64,000 nt of DNA from Pantoea eucalypti (GCF_009646115.1 NZ_CP045720.1:2666001-2730000); one strand, 5' to 3'; numbered from the stretch's first letter, positions 46,651 to 58,438 are shown. Program-made: numbers and translations. The notes: generated from the sequence alone by a model not told the origin.

Positions 46651-48765
46651 TTATTCCTTACCGGCGTGAGTGATCAGCCAGCAGTTGTGAATTTGACGGT
46701 TACGCGCGAAGTCCTGCGACTGTGTTTTCTGGGTAATATCCTGCGCCTGCAGGCCCAGTGCTTTCAGGCCATCCATGTCCATTTTGAAACCGCGTTTGTT
46801 ATTGGAGAACATGATGGTGCCGCCGCGACGCAGCAGGCGCTTCAGGTTACGCATCAGCATCATATGATCGCGCTGAACGTCAAAGCTCTCTTCCATACGT
46901 TTTGAGTTGGAGAAGGTTGGCGGATCGATAAAGATCAGGTCAAAATTCTCGTCACTCTCATTCAGCCAGCTCAGGCAGTCTGCCTGCATCAGGCGGTGCT
47001 GACGCCCGGTCAGTCCGTTAAGACGCAGGTTGCGCTCCGCCCACTCCAGATAGGTCCGCGACATATCTACCGTGGTGGTCGAACGCGCCCCACCCAGACC
47101 GGCATGCACACTGGCGGTGCCGGTATAGGCAAACAGGTTCAGGAAATCTTTGCCCTGGCTCATCTGGCCGAGCATTTTACGGGCAATGCGGTGATCGAGG
47201 AACAGGCCGGTATCGAGATAGTCGGTCAGATTCACCCAGAAATGCGCATTAAACTCTTTAACTTCGAAATAGTCGCCCTTTTCGCTGAGCTTCTGATACT
47301 GCGCTTTGCCTTTCTGACGCTCACGCGTTTTCATAATCAGACGGTCGGCAGGCAGTTCCAGTACGCTCAGGGTCGCGCTGATCACATCGAACAGGCGCTG
47401 ACGCGCTTTGTTCGGATCGATCGTTTTCGGTGGCGCGTATTCCTGGATAATCACCCAGTCGCCATAGCGATCGACAGCGACGTTGTAGTCTGGCAGATCG
47501 GCGTCATAAATGCGGTAGCATTCAATGCCTTCCTGACGCGCCCACTTCTCCAGCTTTTTCACATTTTTACGCAGACGGTTCGCGTAATCTTCCGCAATCT
47601 GACCGGCGCTTTCATGGCTGTTGACCGCAAGCTGATAATTTTTCTGAACGCAATCCAGCGGACCGTTTTTCGCTTTGAACTGGCGGTCGGCACGCAGTTG
47701 CAGGCAGCTCAGCAGTTCAGGCGAGGCGCTGAACAGCGACAGATTCCAGCCGCCAAAATGCTGCTTCATCAGACGTCCAAGCTGGCTGTGCAGCGCAATG
47801 AGGGCGGGTTCGCTCTCCAGACGTTCACCGTAAGGCGGATTGCTCAGCACCGTGCCATGCACAGCCGGATCGACCGGATTGGTCAGCTTCAGCAGGTCCT
47901 GTTGAGCAAAGGTAAAGAGTTCATAAACGCCTGCGCGACGGGCATTCGACTGCGCCCACTCCAGTACACGGCCATTATTATCATAGCCAAAGAAGCGCGC
48001 CTGGGTGGCGGCGGTGCCCGCACGGGCACGCGCCTGCGCCTCGGCTTTCACATCCTGCCACAGAGCAGCATTAAACTGACTCCAGGCGGTGAAGCCCCAG
48101 TGCTTGCGCAGCAGGCCTGGTGCGCGATCGCAGGCGATCAGTGCGGCTTCAATCAGCAGCGTACCGGAACCACACATCGGATCGATCAGCGGCGTGGTCG
48201 GCTCCCAGCCAGAACGCAGCACAATCGCTGCGGCCAGCGTCTCTTTCAACGGTGCCTGACCGGTTTGCTGCCGATAGCCGCGCTGATGCAGCGAGCTGCC
48301 GCTGAGATCCAGCGCAATACTGGCACGATCGTCATTCAGCCAGACGTTGACACGGATATCCGCCTGCTCACGATCGACATTCGGCCGCTCGAGGTTTTGA
48401 CGGGTAAAGCTGTCCACGATGGCATCTTTCACTTTCAGCGCGCCAAACTGGCTATTACGAATCGAGTCGTTGGTGCCGCTGAAATGCACGACAAACGTTT
48501 TGTCGCTGCCGAACATCGTCGGCCAGTCCACGCTCTGTACACCCAGATAGAGATCAAGATCGCTGTAGACGCCAAACTCTCCCAGCGGCAACAGGATGCG
48601 TGATGCTAAACGACTCCACATCAGACTTTGGTACATGGCGCGATCGTCGGCTTCGTAGTGAACGCCTCCCTGCACCACTTGCAAATCCTGCGCGCCCAGC
48701 GCGTCCAGCTCACTTTTTAACAGCTCTTCGAGCCCACGCGCCGTGCTGGCAAACAGAGAATTCAT
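46651..48765 (-). CDS. rlmL: Bifunctional 23S rRNA methyltransferase RlmL/RlmK
   Basis: The 704-residue fusion makes m2G2445 (N-terminal RlmL part) and m7G2069 (C-terminal RlmK part) in 23S rRNA. A THUMP domain occupies ~45-155. The RlmL catalytic NPPYGER follows near 308, and the RlmK domain has [15 protein letters not shown] and [13 protein letters not shown]. The length matches E. coli. It is divergent from ycbX. Confidence 0.97.
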   Translation of the reverse strand: MNSLFASTARGLEELLKSELDALGAQDLQVVQGGVHYEADDRAMYQSLMWSRLASRILLPLGEFGVYSDLDLYLGVQSVDWPTMFGSDKTFVVHFSGTNDSIRNSQFGALKVKDAIVDSFTRQNLERPNVDREQADIRVNVWLNDDRASIALDLSGSSLHQRGYRQQTGQAPLKETLAAAIVLRSGWEPTTPLIDPMCGSGTLLIEAALIACDRAPGLLRKHWGFTAWSQFNAALWQDVKAEAQARARAGTAATQARFFGYDNNGRVLEWAQSNARRAGVYELFTFAQQDLLKLTNPVDPAVHGTVLSNPPYGERLESEPALIALHSQLGRLMKQHFGGWNLSLFSASPELLSCLQLRADRQFKAKNGPLDCVQKNYQLAVNSHESAGQIAEDYANRLRKNVKKLEKWARQEGIECYRIYDADLPDYNVAVDRYGDWVIIQEYAPPKTIDPNKARQRLFDVISATLSVLELPADRLIMKTRERQKGKAQYQKLSEKGDYFEVKEFNAHFWVNLTDYLDTGLFLDHRIARKMLGQMSQGKDFLNLFAYTGTASVHAGLGGARSTTTVDMSRTYLEWAERNLRLNGLTGRQHRLMQADCLSWLNESDENFDLIFIDPPTFSNSKRMEESFDVQRDHMMLMRNLKRLLRRGGTIMFSNNKRGFKMDMDGLKALGLQAQDITQKTQSQDFARNRQIHNCWLITHAGKE

Positions 48766-48875
48766 ATCGTCACTTTTTAACTCTTAAGAAAATTGTCGCG
48801 CATTATAGCGAATCGGAGACCTATGTCATAAAGTTAGCTTCTTTTGTGTCGCGCGTCGGGTTCAAGGAGAACACC

Positions 48876-49985
48876 ATGATCACGCTTTCCCGCTTATTTA
48901 TTCATCCTGTGAAGTCGATGCGGGGATTAGCGTTATCACACGCGCTGGTCACTGACAGCGGACTGGCGTTTGATCGTCTGTTTATGGTGACCGAACCTGA
49001 TGGCACCTTTATTACCGCCCGCCAGCACCCGGAGATGGTGCGCTTTACGCCCGCGATTCTGCCGGATGGCCTGCTGTTGGCGGCGCCAGATGGGAGTCAG
49101 TCCCTGATCCGCTTCAGCGATTTCGATGAGCAGGATCATCCCACCGAAGTCTGGGGTAATCATTTTACCGCGCGCATAGCGCCCCTTGCGATAAATCAGT
49201 GGCTGAGCCAGTTCTTCCCGCGCGACGTTCAGTTGCGCTGGGTCGGGCCACAACCCAGCCGCCGGGTCAAAAAGTTTGATCATATTCCGCTTAGCTTTGC
49301 CGATGGCTTTCCGTTTTTGCTGATCAACAACGCGTCGCTGCATGATCTGCAACAACGCTGCCCGGCCAGCGTCCGAGCCGAACAGTTTCGTCCGAATCTG
49401 GTCGTCAGCGGTGCTGCCGCATGGGATGAAGATAGCTGGGCAGAAATTCAGATTGGCGACGTGATATTCGAGGTGCCAAAGCCCTGCAGTCGCTGTGTGC
49501 TCACCACGGTCAGCACCGAGACCGGCGTTAAGCATCCCACCGGTCATCCGCTGGCGACGTTGCAGACTTTTCGTACCGCTCAGGATGGCAGTGGTGACAT
49601 CGATTTCGGCCTGAACTTAGTGGCGCGTAGCAGCGGCGTGGTGCGTGCGGGTGATGAAATGATTGCCCTGAAACGTCATGCATCGCGCAGGTATGGGGCG
49701 GGTGAAGTGGTTGAAACGTTGAAACCAGAAAAACAGGCGCCTGAAACCGTGAACATTACTTATCAGGGTCAGACATTCACCGGAGATAATCAGCAGGTGT
49801 TACTGGATCAACTGGAGATGCAGGGCTTTCGCATACCCTATTCCTGTCGTGCAGGTCTCTGTGGCAGTTGCAAGCTGAATCTGGTCGCAGGTGAGGTGAA
49901 GGCGCTGAAACAGAGTGCCCTGCGTCAGGACGGCACACTGTTAAGCTGTAGCTGTATTCCGGCGGGCGATGTTGAACTGAGGTGA
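48876..49985 (+). CDS. ycbX: YcbX, MOSC-domain N-hydroxylated-base reductase
   Basis: YcbX is a molybdenum-cofactor protein that detoxifies N-hydroxylated purines such as 6-hydroxylaminopurine. The 369-residue product has a MOSC N-barrel ([14 protein letters not shown]), a MOSC domain with [14 protein letters not shown] near 200-215, and a C-terminal 2Fe-2S ferredoxin domain ([14 protein letters not shown]...LLSCSCIP). I place the start at ATG 48876 after AAGGAG. Its stop abuts the convergent zapC stop. Confidence 0.95.
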   Translation: MITLSRLFIHPVKSMRGLALSHALVTDSGLAFDRLFMVTEPDGTFITARQHPEMVRFTPAILPDGLLLAAPDGSQSLIRFSDFDEQDHPTEVWGNHFTARIAPLAINQWLSQFFPRDVQLRWVGPQPSRRVKKFDHIPLSFADGFPFLLINNASLHDLQQRCPASVRAEQFRPNLVVSGAAAWDEDSWAEIQIGDVIFEVPKPCSRCVLTTVSTETGVKHPTGHPLATLQTFRTAQDGSGDIDFGLNLVARSSGVVRAGDEMIALKRHASRRYGAGEVVETLKPEKQAPETVNITYQGQTFTGDNQQVLLDQLEMQGFRIPYSCRAGLCGSCKLNLVAGEVKALKQSALRQDGTLLSCSCIPAGDVELR

Positions 49986-50528
49986 TCAGACAGCGCGTGC
50001 GAAAGGTGCAGCAACGTCCTCATGCCAGGGCTGCAGGCGATCGTTCATCACTTTGATGGCATCGCCGAGCACCATGTTTTTTCCCGCCAGCGTGAGACCT
50101 TGCTGCGCCAGCAGACAGAGCGCCGCATTATCACCACTTTCAACCACCAGCAGACGTGCCTGTGTTCCCTCTTCAGCCAGCGTAACCTGTACCATTTCGC
50201 CAGGACGAGGCTGCATGGCCGGGGCATATGAGGTGAAATGCCAGCTTTTAGGCATCAGGGGTTTGAGAAAGCGGGCAGCGACCAGTGCGTTTAACACCAA
50301 CTCAGCACGGTGACTGCCACTGAGTTTGCAATGACGGCAGGTCTCTTCAAACGTGTAATAAAGAGCAGCGTCATCGACACAAAAGCCCGATTCAGCGAAA
50401 GCGTCCGGCGTGAGCATTTTGCGGGAATAGCGGGAACGAAACAGCATACCGTCGGCCAGGTCGAGCATCATTCGATCGTGGCTGCTGTCAAAATACCAAC
50501 GCCAGTTATCATCGGGTTTAATTTTCAT
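49986..50528 (-). CDS. zapC: Cell division protein ZapC
   Basis: ZapC binds and bundles FtsZ at the Z-ring. The 180-residue product matches E. coli ZapC ([55 protein letters not shown]). I place the start at ATG 50528; an upstream in-frame ATG adds twelve unrelated residues. It is convergent with ycbX. Confidence 0.93.
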   Translation of the reverse strand: MKIKPDDNWRWYFDSSHDRMMLDLADGMLFRSRYSRKMLTPDAFAESGFCVDDAALYYTFEETCRHCKLSGSHRAELVLNALVAARFLKPLMPKSWHFTSYAPAMQPRPGEMVQVTLAEEGTQARLLVVESGDNAALCLLAQQGLTLAGKNMVLGDAIKVMNDRLQPWHEDVAAPFARAV

Positions 50529-50680
50529 CGTGTGCCCTGTATTTACCGCTGCGCCAAAAATCACGCAGAATTCAGCGAAAAAGAAACATAAGGAAAAGCT
50601 GAAAAAGCGTGCAACAGGACAAAATATAAACGAGCCGAGGGGATAAATAAAGCCCCCGGCCCGTCATTGTGAGAATTGTC

Positions 50681-51691
50681 TTAGATATTGGTAACGATAT
50701 CTTTAATTAAGCCCGGTCCCTGATAAATAAAACCTGAATAAATCTGAACTAATGTTGCCCCGGCGGCGATTTTTTCACGTGCGGCCGTTAAAGAATCAAT
50801 GCCACCAACGCCAATAATCGGCAGGCGTCCCTGCAGTTCCTGAGAGAGGCGCTGGATAACCGCTGTGCTCCGGGACTGAACTGGCCGGCCACTTAATCCG
50901 CCTGCTTCCTCAGCATATTTGAGTCCACTAACCAGCGAACGATCGAGGGTGGTATTGCAGGCAATAACACCATCAATCTGATGACGAATTAAACTGTCTG
51001 CGACCTGAATTAACTCCTCTTCCGAGAGATCGGGCGCAATTTTCACGGCCAGCGGAACATATTTAAGGTGACGCTGTTCCAGCTCTTTTTGTTTTTGTTT
51101 GATTGAGGAGAGCAGATCATCCAGCGCCTCGCCATATTGCAGCGAACGCAAACCTGGCGTGTTAGGGGAGGAAATATTGATGGCGATATAACCGGCGTGG
51201 GCATAGACCTTCTCCATGCAAATCAGATAATCATCTTTGCCCTGCTCGACTGGCGTATCTTTATTTTTACCGATATTGATTCCCAGCACGCCGTTAAAAC
51301 GCGCTTTTTTCACGTTTTCAACCAGATGATCGACACCCAGATTATTAAATCCCATCCGATTGATAATTCCGCCTGCTTCCACCAGCCGAAACATGCGTGG
51401 CTTATCATTACCCGCCTGAGGGCGCGGCGTGACGGTACCGACTTCAACAAAACCAAAGCCCATCGCGGCAAACGCATCAATACACTCTGCGTTCTTATCC
51501 AGCCCGGCGGCCAGGCCCAGGGCGTTCTTAAAGGTCAGTCCCATACAGGTAACCGGACGCGACGGCAGAGTCTGGCGATAGAACATCTCAAGTGGCGTGC
51601 CGCTCATAAAGCGTAGTTGCTGAAAGGTGAGTTCGTGTGCGCGTTCGGGGTCGAGTTTAAACAGCGCCGGTCGGACGATAGGATAAAACAT
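50681..51691 (-). CDS. pyrD: Dihydroorotate dehydrogenase (quinone)
   Basis: Class 2 DHODH oxidises dihydroorotate to orotate with FMN and passes electrons to quinone at the inner membrane. The 336-residue product has the N-terminal membrane-associated helices ([20 protein letters not shown]), the catalytic Ser region ([11 protein letters not shown]) and FMN contacts ([16 protein letters not shown]). I place the start at ATG 51691 after AGGAG; the frame is open upstream, but the codons match nothing. It makes pyrimidines while the rut operon degrades them. Confidence 0.97.
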   Translation of the reverse strand: MFYPIVRPALFKLDPERAHELTFQQLRFMSGTPLEMFYRQTLPSRPVTCMGLTFKNALGLAAGLDKNAECIDAFAAMGFGFVEVGTVTPRPQAGNDKPRMFRLVEAGGIINRMGFNNLGVDHLVENVKKARFNGVLGINIGKNKDTPVEQGKDDYLICMEKVYAHAGYIAINISSPNTPGLRSLQYGEALDDLLSSIKQKQKELEQRHLKYVPLAVKIAPDLSEEELIQVADSLIRHQIDGVIACNTTLDRSLVSGLKYAEEAGGLSGRPVQSRSTAVIQRLSQELQGRLPIIGVGGIDSLTAAREKIAAGATLVQIYSGFIYQGPGLIKDIVTNI

Positions 51692-51825
51692 GCACTCTCC
51701 TGAAGGACGGAAGCGATCGTGGAAGTCGGTGCACGGGAAAATGTGCGCCAGAATGGTAAAGTGCTCTGGCGCAAAAGTAAATCGAACTGCGGGGTGGTGG
51801 GAAGTTAACTGAAAATCCCTTGATC

Positions 51826-53127
51826 TTACGCAGCGGAATCGTTTACGGGGTGATTTTCCACCTGCGAGGGGAACAGATATTCCCGGAGGATCCCGTGACG
51901 CTGCATGATGCCAAAAATACCGATGCAGACGAACGCTTCTGCCCCGACCATCGACCATGCGGCCCCGATCGCACCAAACTTCCACGCCAGGAAACAGCAC
52001 AGCGGCACGTTAATCACACCCGCGGCCATCATCACCCACATACGCTGACGCGCTAAACCATGTGGAATCAGAATCTGTAATCCGGCCGGATAAGCAATGT
52101 TGCCAAACAGGAAGCAGAGTACAAAGACACGCAGCACATCCGCCGACGGAATAAAGTCCTTACCCAGTAAGATTGAAACCACCAGGTCAGCAAAGAACCA
52201 GGTAAAGATCACAATCGACAGACTCAGGGAAAACGACAGCAGCAGGCTTTTGCGCGTCGCTGCAATGGCAGCCCGTTTATCCCGGCCAAACAGATGACTG
52301 ACGCGCGGGAAGAAGGCGCTGCCAATTTGCTCTGGCACAGAGTTAGCGGCTTTACGCAGACGATCCGCACCGTTATAGATACCCACCATATAGGTGGAGG
52401 TAAAGGAGGCGAGAATCACGACGTTGACGCTGTTGAACAGATTGGCACCGGCAATGGCGATAAAGACATCCATGCTGTCGGTGATGCGCTGTTTGATTTC
52501 ACGGGGCTCAAAGCGATAACGGCCAATGACCTTCATCTCCAGCACAAACTTCAGCGTAATCGCTGCACTGATGATCGAGACAGTGCCAGGGATCAGGGCA
52601 GCCAGCCAGGTATCCTGCGGGGATTTCACCAGTAAAAACGTTAGCGGAATCGCACAGAAGTTCCCGAAGGTAGCGATCATTGCCGTCTTACCCAACTTCT
52701 CAAAGCCCTGCATCAGCCAGCCAAATGAAAACAACGAGCCTATCAGCGTGGTGCAGTTCGCCAGGATGATAAAGAACAACGGATGCCAGGCAGGATTGAA
52801 CCAGGTCGCGGTCAGCAGCGTGCCGCTGGTCACCACCAGCAGCATCAGCTTGGCGTTAAATGTTGACCAGAAAAGCTGAGTGACGCGTTCTTTGTCATCA
52901 CGATGGTGAGCAATATCTTTGGTGGTAAAGACATTGAATCCCCAGTCAGAGATGGTACTGCAATAGAGCACACAGGCGATCGCCAGTGCCAGCGTACCCA
53001 TCTGCTCTACACCCAGAACACGGGCAAGATAGGGCAGCGTCGCCAGCGGAAAAAGAAACGACGCACCACGATAGGCCAGCAGGGAGAAAATATTAATAAT
53101 CAGACTTTTATCAAGAACTTTTGCCAT
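51826..53127 (-). CDS. Wzx-type polysaccharide/O-antigen flippase
   Basis: A 433-residue MOP-superfamily membrane protein with 12-14 helices. Its N-terminus ([34 protein letters not shown]) matches Wzx flippases of lipid-linked oligosaccharides. The middle includes [19 protein letters not shown] and [20 protein letters not shown], typical of the family. It lies 101 bp downstream of a family-2 glycosyltransferase on the same strand. No wzy polymerase or sugar-nucleotide genes are adjacent. E. coli carries elf fimbrial genes here. The substrate is unknown. Confidence 0.88.
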   Translation of the reverse strand: MAKVLDKSLIINIFSLLAYRGASFLFPLATLPYLARVLGVEQMGTLALAIACVLYCSTISDWGFNVFTTKDIAHHRDDKERVTQLFWSTFNAKLMLLVVTSGTLLTATWFNPAWHPLFFIILANCTTLIGSLFSFGWLMQGFEKLGKTAMIATFGNFCAIPLTFLLVKSPQDTWLAALIPGTVSIISAAITLKFVLEMKVIGRYRFEPREIKQRITDSMDVFIAIAGANLFNSVNVVILASFTSTYMVGIYNGADRLRKAANSVPEQIGSAFFPRVSHLFGRDKRAAIAATRKSLLLSFSLSLSIVIFTWFFADLVVSILLGKDFIPSADVLRVFVLCFLFGNIAYPAGLQILIPHGLARQRMWVMMAAGVINVPLCCFLAWKFGAIGAAWSMVGAEAFVCIGIFGIMQRHGILREYLFPSQVENHPVNDSAA

Positions 53128-53228
53128 GACGCAACAACCTTATACACATTGCATGTCTCACCTTCTCATTTCGCTAAGGCATAAACAATATCGCTTCACA
53201 TTTTTCAGAATCAGGCTGTTTTTTGTGA

Positions 53229-54209
53229 TCAGGCCGCGTTTTTCAACTCTTTTTTGACTTTGTAATGCTGCAGCGCAATAAACAGTTCAGGACGATTAAA
53301 CAATAACCGCTCTTTAAAGCTCTCTGCTTTAACATTACGCCCCAAAAAGCGAATAGCATTCAGCACATATTCAGGAACAGGTGTTCGATTGTAGAGTGAT
53401 AAATAGATCATCAGACGAAACGAGTGAACTAAATAGGCTTTTTCCAGGGTGTCACGCCATGCTGATTTAACCATCGATCCGGTTAACGTGTTGTAGGCAT
53501 GCATAAAAGCGTCATAGCGCTGATGGAAAAACTCATTGCTTTTAGTACTGTTGGTCAGTGAACCGTTGCGAATACGCTGTTTATAATAGACCTGATGACT
53601 GACCCAGGCCTGCTGACTTTTCATAAAACAGGAAAGGGTAAAATTGTGGTCTTCATGAACACGTTTAACAAAGCGCAATTTATGCTGCTCAATAACGCGT
53701 TTGCTGATGACATAACTCCAGGCCGCCGAGGTATAGCTGCCATTACGCAGCAGCGCCAGCAGGACCTCCTGTGGCTTTTGCTGGCCAAAGAGTTCGTGCC
53801 TCACTTTTGGTGAAGTGATGTCAATCTGACCATCGCGGAATACACACGATTTAAAACAGAACAGGTCCGTTTCAGGATGCGTTTCCGCCACCCTGGCCAG
53901 CTCGGCCACCAGGCCGTCCGCCACGACGTCGTCCGGATCACAGAAAAAGAGAAACTGTCCCTTCGCCTGTGCAATGCCCACATCCCGGGCCTGACCGGCG
54001 CCTCCATTTTCAGTGGTAATTATTTTCACCTGAGGAAGATGCGCATAATTCTGTTCAAGTAAGGCTAATGTTCCATCGGTGGAACCATCATTCACAATGA
54101 GTATTTCATTGGGCGCTTTAACCTGACGTAATAATGAATCGACGCACTCCACAATATATTTTTCAACATTGTAAGTTGGAATAATTACAGATAATAGAGT
54201 GTCAGACAT
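53229..54209 (-). CDS. Family-2 glycosyltransferase
   Basis: A 326-residue GT-A enzyme that transfers a sugar from a nucleotide-sugar to a glycan or lipid. The GT2 signature VIIPTYNVEKYIVECVDSLL (~8-27), EILIVNDGSTDGT with the nucleotide-binding Asp, NGGAGQARDVGIAQAKG and the DxD-like FCDPDD are all present. The C-terminal ~120 residues are basic and could contact membrane. I place the start at ATG 54209, giving a normal GT2 start (MSDTLLSVIIPTYNVEK). It is probably co-transcribed with the flippase gene. The sugar and acceptor are unknown. Confidence 0.9.
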   Translation of the reverse strand: MSDTLLSVIIPTYNVEKYIVECVDSLLRQVKAPNEILIVNDGSTDGTLALLEQNYAHLPQVKIITTENGGAGQARDVGIAQAKGQFLFFCDPDDVVADGLVAELARVAETHPETDLFCFKSCVFRDGQIDITSPKVRHELFGQQKPQEVLLALLRNGSYTSAAWSYVISKRVIEQHKLRFVKRVHEDHNFTLSCFMKSQQAWVSHQVYYKQRIRNGSLTNSTKSNEFFHQRYDAFMHAYNTLTGSMVKSAWRDTLEKAYLVHSFRLMIYLSLYNRTPVPEYVLNAIRFLGRNVKAESFKERLLFNRPELFIALQHYKVKKELKNAA

Positions 54210-54958
54210 AGGCAATTCTCTGCTGTTAGAAAAAAGACAATACGCGTCACCTGCCAGATGCAGGTCCTGACCAGAGGCGAAACGTCGAAAAGAGTAATGC
54301 GCTATTATTATGATAGCTTTCATTTGGCCTGATTATCTTAAACCGGTAATGCGAATAAAGACCAGTCGTAAAAATTATCTTAACGTTTCCTGTGAAAATC
54401 ACTGTTAATGAAAGTGCATCTATAGTCCGCGTAAATGTTAAAACCGTTGATGATCGATTTAAAATAGCCCGGCAAAGCAGACGTAACCATGTTCAGGAAT
54501 GTGTAAGAGAACATCTGTAATAGTGAATAACTTCACCATTACTTCATTTTCATTGCAGTTTTTTTTCTGCGATTAATCTTAGCTTCAGGCAGGGGCTTCC
54601 GCAGACAGGCAGATTCTGTGCCGCTCAGAGGGGCTGTTATGCTCACCGCTTCGCTTTAACGCTGTATGACTCTCAGGAAGATTGATTAAGCAATCAGACG
54701 AAAACGATTTTTTTCAGCATCCTCCCCCGTTTTGACCATCTCGTATCACACTCCTTAATCAATTCACCGCCTGCCGGAACCTAAATTAAGAATTATCGGA
54801 AGCTTATGCGTTCCCTTCTGCAGCGGCGTCTTCTATTTGCATTTTTCACCCTTACTTTGCCGGATAAATCATTTAAGCCCACTCCGTAGCTCTGACAGTA
54901 TGAAGCCATTAGTTCTCAACTTTAGATAATCAATAACTTTTAGTTATAAGGAGTGATG
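54210..54958. other. 749-bp gap between glycosyltransferase and ssuE
   Basis: No gene was found. It should contain the glycosyltransferase promoter on the minus strand and the ssu promoter on the plus strand. A small palindrome lies close to ssuE (54933-54947). No JUMPstart or ops element was recognised before the glycosyltransferase. Confidence 0.5.
54933..54947. promoter_or_regulatory. 15-bp palindrome upstream of ssuE
   Basis: ATAACT-TTT-AGTTAT is a perfect dyad just before the AAGGAG ribosome site of ssuE. A link to Cbl/CysB control of ssu is possible, but I cannot match it to a verified site. Confidence 0.35.
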
Positions 54959-55510
54959 ATGCGCGTTATTACGCTGGCTGGCAGCCCACGATTTCCTTCC
55001 CGCTCGACTTCATTACTGACGCTGTGTCAGCACAAGCTGGAAGCGCGTGGCATTGAAGTCATTCCCTGGAATATTCACAACTTTCAGCCTGACGATCTGA
55101 TCAATGCACGTTTTGATGCACCCGCACTCCTGGCCCTCCGTGAAGACCTCGCGTCTGCTGATGGCCTGATCGTGGCGACACCTGTTTATAAGGCGTCCTT
55201 TTCAGGCGCGCTGAAAACCCTGCTCGATTTGCTACCTGAACGTGCACTCGAGCACAAGGTTGTGTTGCCGCTGGCCAGCGGCGGCAGTGTCGGCCACATG
55301 CTGGCGCTGGATTACGCCCTGAAACCGGTTCTTAACGCCTTAAAGGCGCAGGAGATCCTGCACGGTGTTTATGCCGAGGACAGCCAGATTACCCACTACG
55401 ATCGTCAGCCGGTTTTACAGGATTCACTGTCACAGCGTCTGGATGAAGCCGTCACTGCGTTCTGGCTGGCGCTGACCCGTCACCACCACCCCGTTGCACA
55501 AGCGGTATAA
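54959..55510 (+). CDS. ssuE: NAD(P)H-dependent FMN reductase SsuE
   Basis: SsuE reduces FMN for the SsuD monooxygenase. The 183-residue flavodoxin-like protein begins MRVITLAGSPRFPSRSTSLL (phosphate-binding loop) and has DGLIVATPVYKASFSGALKT. I place the start at ATG 54959, five bases after AAGGAG; two earlier start codons (GTG, ATG) are in frame. It is the first gene of ssuEADCB. Confidence 0.95.
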   Translation: MRVITLAGSPRFPSRSTSLLTLCQHKLEARGIEVIPWNIHNFQPDDLINARFDAPALLALREDLASADGLIVATPVYKASFSGALKTLLDLLPERALEHKVVLPLASGGSVGHMLALDYALKPVLNALKAQEILHGVYAEDSQITHYDRQPVLQDSLSQRLDEAVTAFWLALTRHHHPVAQAV

Positions 55511-55521
55511 GGAAGAGTTCG

Positions 55522-56475
55522 ATGAAGCAAATAGTTGGAAAGTGGCTGGTGGCAGGCCTTTTACTCATCGCCCCTCTGGTTCAGGCCGCCGAATCCGATC
55601 CGGCTGAGATTCGTATCGGCTATCAAAAAGGTTCGGTCAGCATGGTGCTGGCAAAATCACATCAGTTACTGGAGAAGCGTTTTCCCCATACTCAGATTAA
55701 GTGGATCGAGTTCCCGGCGGGTCCACAAATGCTGGAAGCGCTGAACATCAACAGTATTGACCTCGGCAGCACCGGTGACCTTCCGCCACTGTTTGCCCAG
55801 GCCGCTGGCGCGGATCTGCTTTATGTCGGCTCCGAGCCGCCAAAGCCCAAAGCAGAAGTGATTCTGGTCCCAAAAGAGAGTCCTCTGAAACAGGTCGCAG
55901 ACCTGAAAGGGAAAAAGGTCGCGTTCCAAAAAGGCTCCAGCTCGCACAATTTACTGCTTCGCGCCTTACAGCAGGCGGGCCTGAGTTTTAAAGATATTAC
56001 ACCGGTTTATCTGACACCCGCCGATGCGCGCGCCGCCTTCCAGCAGGGAGATGTTGATGCCTGGGCAATCTGGGACCCCTACTACTCCTCGGTGCTGTTG
56101 CAGGGTCATTCGCGTCTGCTGACTGATGGCAGCGCACTTAATCTGACTGGCTCATTCTATTTAGCGACCCGCAGCTATGCCGAAGCCCATGGCGCCTTTA
56201 TCCAGCAGGTTCTCGATACCTTTAGCGCGGCCGATGCGCTGACAATCAGCCAGCGTCAGAAGAGCACCACACTGCTGGCGCAGGCAATGGGTCTGCCTGA
56301 GCCGGTTATCGCCAGCTATCTCAGCCATCGGCCACCAACCCGGATTTCACCGGTGAGCGCTGAAACCGCTGCGGCTCAGCAGCGCACCGCTGACCTGTTC
56401 TATGCCAATCATCTGTTGCCCGTAAAAGTGACGATTCAGGATCGCATCTGGCAACCGCATACCGTAACGCAATAA
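55522..56475 (+). CDS. ssuA: Alkanesulfonate-binding periplasmic protein SsuA
   Basis: SsuA is the periplasmic receptor for aliphatic sulfonates. It has a signal peptide (MKQIVGKWLVAGLLLIAPLVQAAES; cleavage after ~22) and SBP fold features (IRIGYQKGSVSMVLAKS, GSTGDLPPLFAQAAGADLLY, VDAWAIWDPYYSSVL). The product is 317 residues. It starts 11 bp after ssuE. Confidence 0.95.
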   Translation: MKQIVGKWLVAGLLLIAPLVQAAESDPAEIRIGYQKGSVSMVLAKSHQLLEKRFPHTQIKWIEFPAGPQMLEALNINSIDLGSTGDLPPLFAQAAGADLLYVGSEPPKPKAEVILVPKESPLKQVADLKGKKVAFQKGSSSHNLLLRALQQAGLSFKDITPVYLTPADARAAFQQGDVDAWAIWDPYYSSVLLQGHSRLLTDGSALNLTGSFYLATRSYAEAHGAFIQQVLDTFSAADALTISQRQKSTTLLAQAMGLPEPVIASYLSHRPPTRISPVSAETAAAQQRTADLFYANHLLPVKVTIQDRIWQPHTVTQ

Positions 56476-56487
56476 GGAGCAACAATA

Positions 56488-57636
56488 ATGAGCGTATCCA
56501 TTTTCTGGTTTCTGCCGACGCATGGCGACGGCCACTATCTTGGTACTGCCGAAGGGGCGCGACCGGTTGATCACGCCTATCTGCAACAGGTGGCACAGGC
56601 CGCCGACCGCCTCGGCTTCGGTGGCGTATTAATCCCGACCGGCCGTTCATGCGAAGATGCCTGGCTGGTTGCCGCCTCGCTGATTCCGGTCACTCAGCGT
56701 CTGCGCTTCCTGGTGGCGCTGCGCCCCGGCGTGATTTCACCGACTCAGGCGGCGCGTCAGGCTGCCACTCTGGATCGGCTCTCCAATGGCCGCGCGCTGT
56801 TCAATCTGGTGACCGGCGGCGATCCGGAAGAGCTGGCGGGCGACGGTGTGTTCCTGGATCACCGTGAGCGTTACGCAGAGTCTGCCGAGTTTACCCGTGT
56901 CTGGCGTCGGGTGCTGGAAGGCGAAACCGTCGATTATGAAGGCAGGCACGTGAAGGTTCGCGGCGCGCGTCTGATGTTTAAACCGGTGCAACAGCCTCGT
57001 CCTCCCCTCTGGTTCGGTGGCTCTTCTGAACCGGCCCAGGAGCTGGCGGCCGAACAGGTCGATGTTTATCTCACCTGGGGTGAGCCGCCTGCACAGGTCA
57101 AAGAGAAGATTGACCAGGTGCGTGCAAAAGCCGCTGCTCAGGGACGCACCGTACGCTTCGGCATCCGTCTGCATGTGATTGTGCGTGAAACAAATGAAGA
57201 AGCCTGGCAGGCCGCTGACCGGCTGATTGCCAATGTCGATGACGCCACTATCGCGAAAGCACAGGCAGCGTTCCAGCGGGCAGATTCTGTGGGTCAGCGC
57301 CGGATGGCCGCCCTGCACGGCGGTCGACGCGACAAGCTCGAAATCAGTCCGAACCTGTGGGCCGGCGTGGGCCTGGTGCGCAGCGGAGCCGGTACGGCGC
57401 TGGTCGGCGATGGTCCGACGGTTGCCGCACGTATCAGGGAGTATGAAGCGCTGGGCATCGAGACCTTTATCCTGTCGGGGTATCCGCATCTGGAAGAGGC
57501 GTATCGCGTTGGCGAACTGCTGTTCCCGCATCTGGATCTGCAGGTTCCCCTGGTGCCTCAGCCGCGTGTGGTTCAGGCGCACGGTGAAGCGGTCGCCAAC
57601 GATTTTACCCCTGAGAAAAAAGTCGCCCGGGGCTGA
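56488..57636 (+). CDS. ssuD: FMNH2-dependent alkanesulfonate monooxygenase SsuD
   Basis: SsuD cleaves C1-C14 sulfonates to aldehyde and sulfite with FMNH2 from SsuE. This luciferase-fold enzyme of 382 residues contains [40 protein letters not shown], the [21 protein letters not shown] flavin loop and a conserved Cys ([12 protein letters not shown]). It starts 12 bp after ssuA. Confidence 0.96.
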   Translation: MSVSIFWFLPTHGDGHYLGTAEGARPVDHAYLQQVAQAADRLGFGGVLIPTGRSCEDAWLVAASLIPVTQRLRFLVALRPGVISPTQAARQAATLDRLSNGRALFNLVTGGDPEELAGDGVFLDHRERYAESAEFTRVWRRVLEGETVDYEGRHVKVRGARLMFKPVQQPRPPLWFGGSSEPAQELAAEQVDVYLTWGEPPAQVKEKIDQVRAKAAAQGRTVRFGIRLHVIVRETNEEAWQAADRLIANVDDATIAKAQAAFQRADSVGQRRMAALHGGRRDKLEISPNLWAGVGLVRSGAGTALVGDGPTVAARIREYEALGIETFILSGYPHLEEAYRVGELLFPHLDLQVPLVPQPRVVQAHGEAVANDFTPEKKVARG

Positions 57637-57643
57637 GGAGAGC

Positions 57644-58438
57644 ATGATGGCCAGAACCCGAAAACGCCTTGCTGATACGTTGTTACCCTGGCTCCTGCCA
57701 ACGCTGCTGGTCGTGGTGTGGCAGCTAGCCTCACAGACCGGCTGGTTATCGAACCGTATTCTGCCCGCACCGGAGAAGATTGTGACCACCTTCTGGCAGC
57801 TGACCGCCAGCGGTGAACTCTGGCAGCACCTGGCGATCAGCAGCTGGCGGGCGCTGATCGGTTTCAGCATCGGTGGATCTCTCGGCCTGCTGCTGGGCTT
57901 GATCACGGGCACCTCAAAAACCGGTGAGCGGTTGCTGGATACCTCGCTGCAGATGCTGCGTAATGTGCCGCATCTGGCACTGATCCCGCTGGTGATCCTC
58001 TGGTTCGGCATTGATGAATCCGCCAAAATCTTTCTGGTGGCGCTGGGCACGCTGTTCCCGATCTACCTGAATACTTATCATGGCATCCGCAACATTGATC
58101 GCGGGCTGGTTGAGATGGCCCGCAGCTATGGCCTCTCCGGCTGGAGCCTGTTTATTCAGGTGATCCTGCCCGGTGCGCTGCCCAATATTATGGTCGGCGT
58201 ACGGTTCGCGCTGGGTCTGATGTGGCTGACGCTGATTGTCGCCGAGACTATCTCCGCCAGTTCTGGCATCGGCTATCTGGCGATGGATGCGCGTGAATTC
58301 CTGCAGACCGATGTGGTGGTGGTGGCCATTATTCTCTACGCCCTGCTCGGCAAACTGGCGGATGTCGCCGCGTTGTTACTGGAACGTGTCTGGCTGCGCT
58401 GGCATCCCGCTTACCAACTGAAGGAGGAGAACGCATGA
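57644..58438 (+). CDS. ssuC: Aliphatic sulfonate ABC transporter permease SsuC
   Basis: A 264-residue inner-membrane permease with about six helices and the EAA loop ([20 protein letters not shown]). Other segments, such as [18 protein letters not shown], closely match E. coli SsuC. The start is one of two adjacent ATGs (57644, 57647) after GAGGAG. It overlaps ssuB by four bases. Confidence 0.95.
   Translation: MMARTRKRLADTLLPWLLPTLLVVVWQLASQTGWLSNRILPAPEKIVTTFWQLTASGELWQHLAISSWRALIGFSIGGSLGLLLGLITGTSKTGERLLDTSLQMLRNVPHLALIPLVILWFGIDESAKIFLVALGTLFPIYLNTYHGIRNIDRGLVEMARSYGLSGWSLFIQVILPGALPNIMVGVRFALGLMWLTLIVAETISASSGIGYLAMDAREFLQTDVVVVAIILYALLGKLADVAALLLERVWLRWHPAYQLKEENA

Noticed and set aside
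46996..48603. 535-codon open frame on the plus strand
   Set aside because: It lies wholly opposite rlmL, whose minus-strand product is clearly conserved. GC-rich codon bias leaves the complementary frame open.
51715..51760. PurR-like operator upstream of pyrD
   Set aside because: The resemblance to the PurR consensus requires a 2-bp gap; not convincing.
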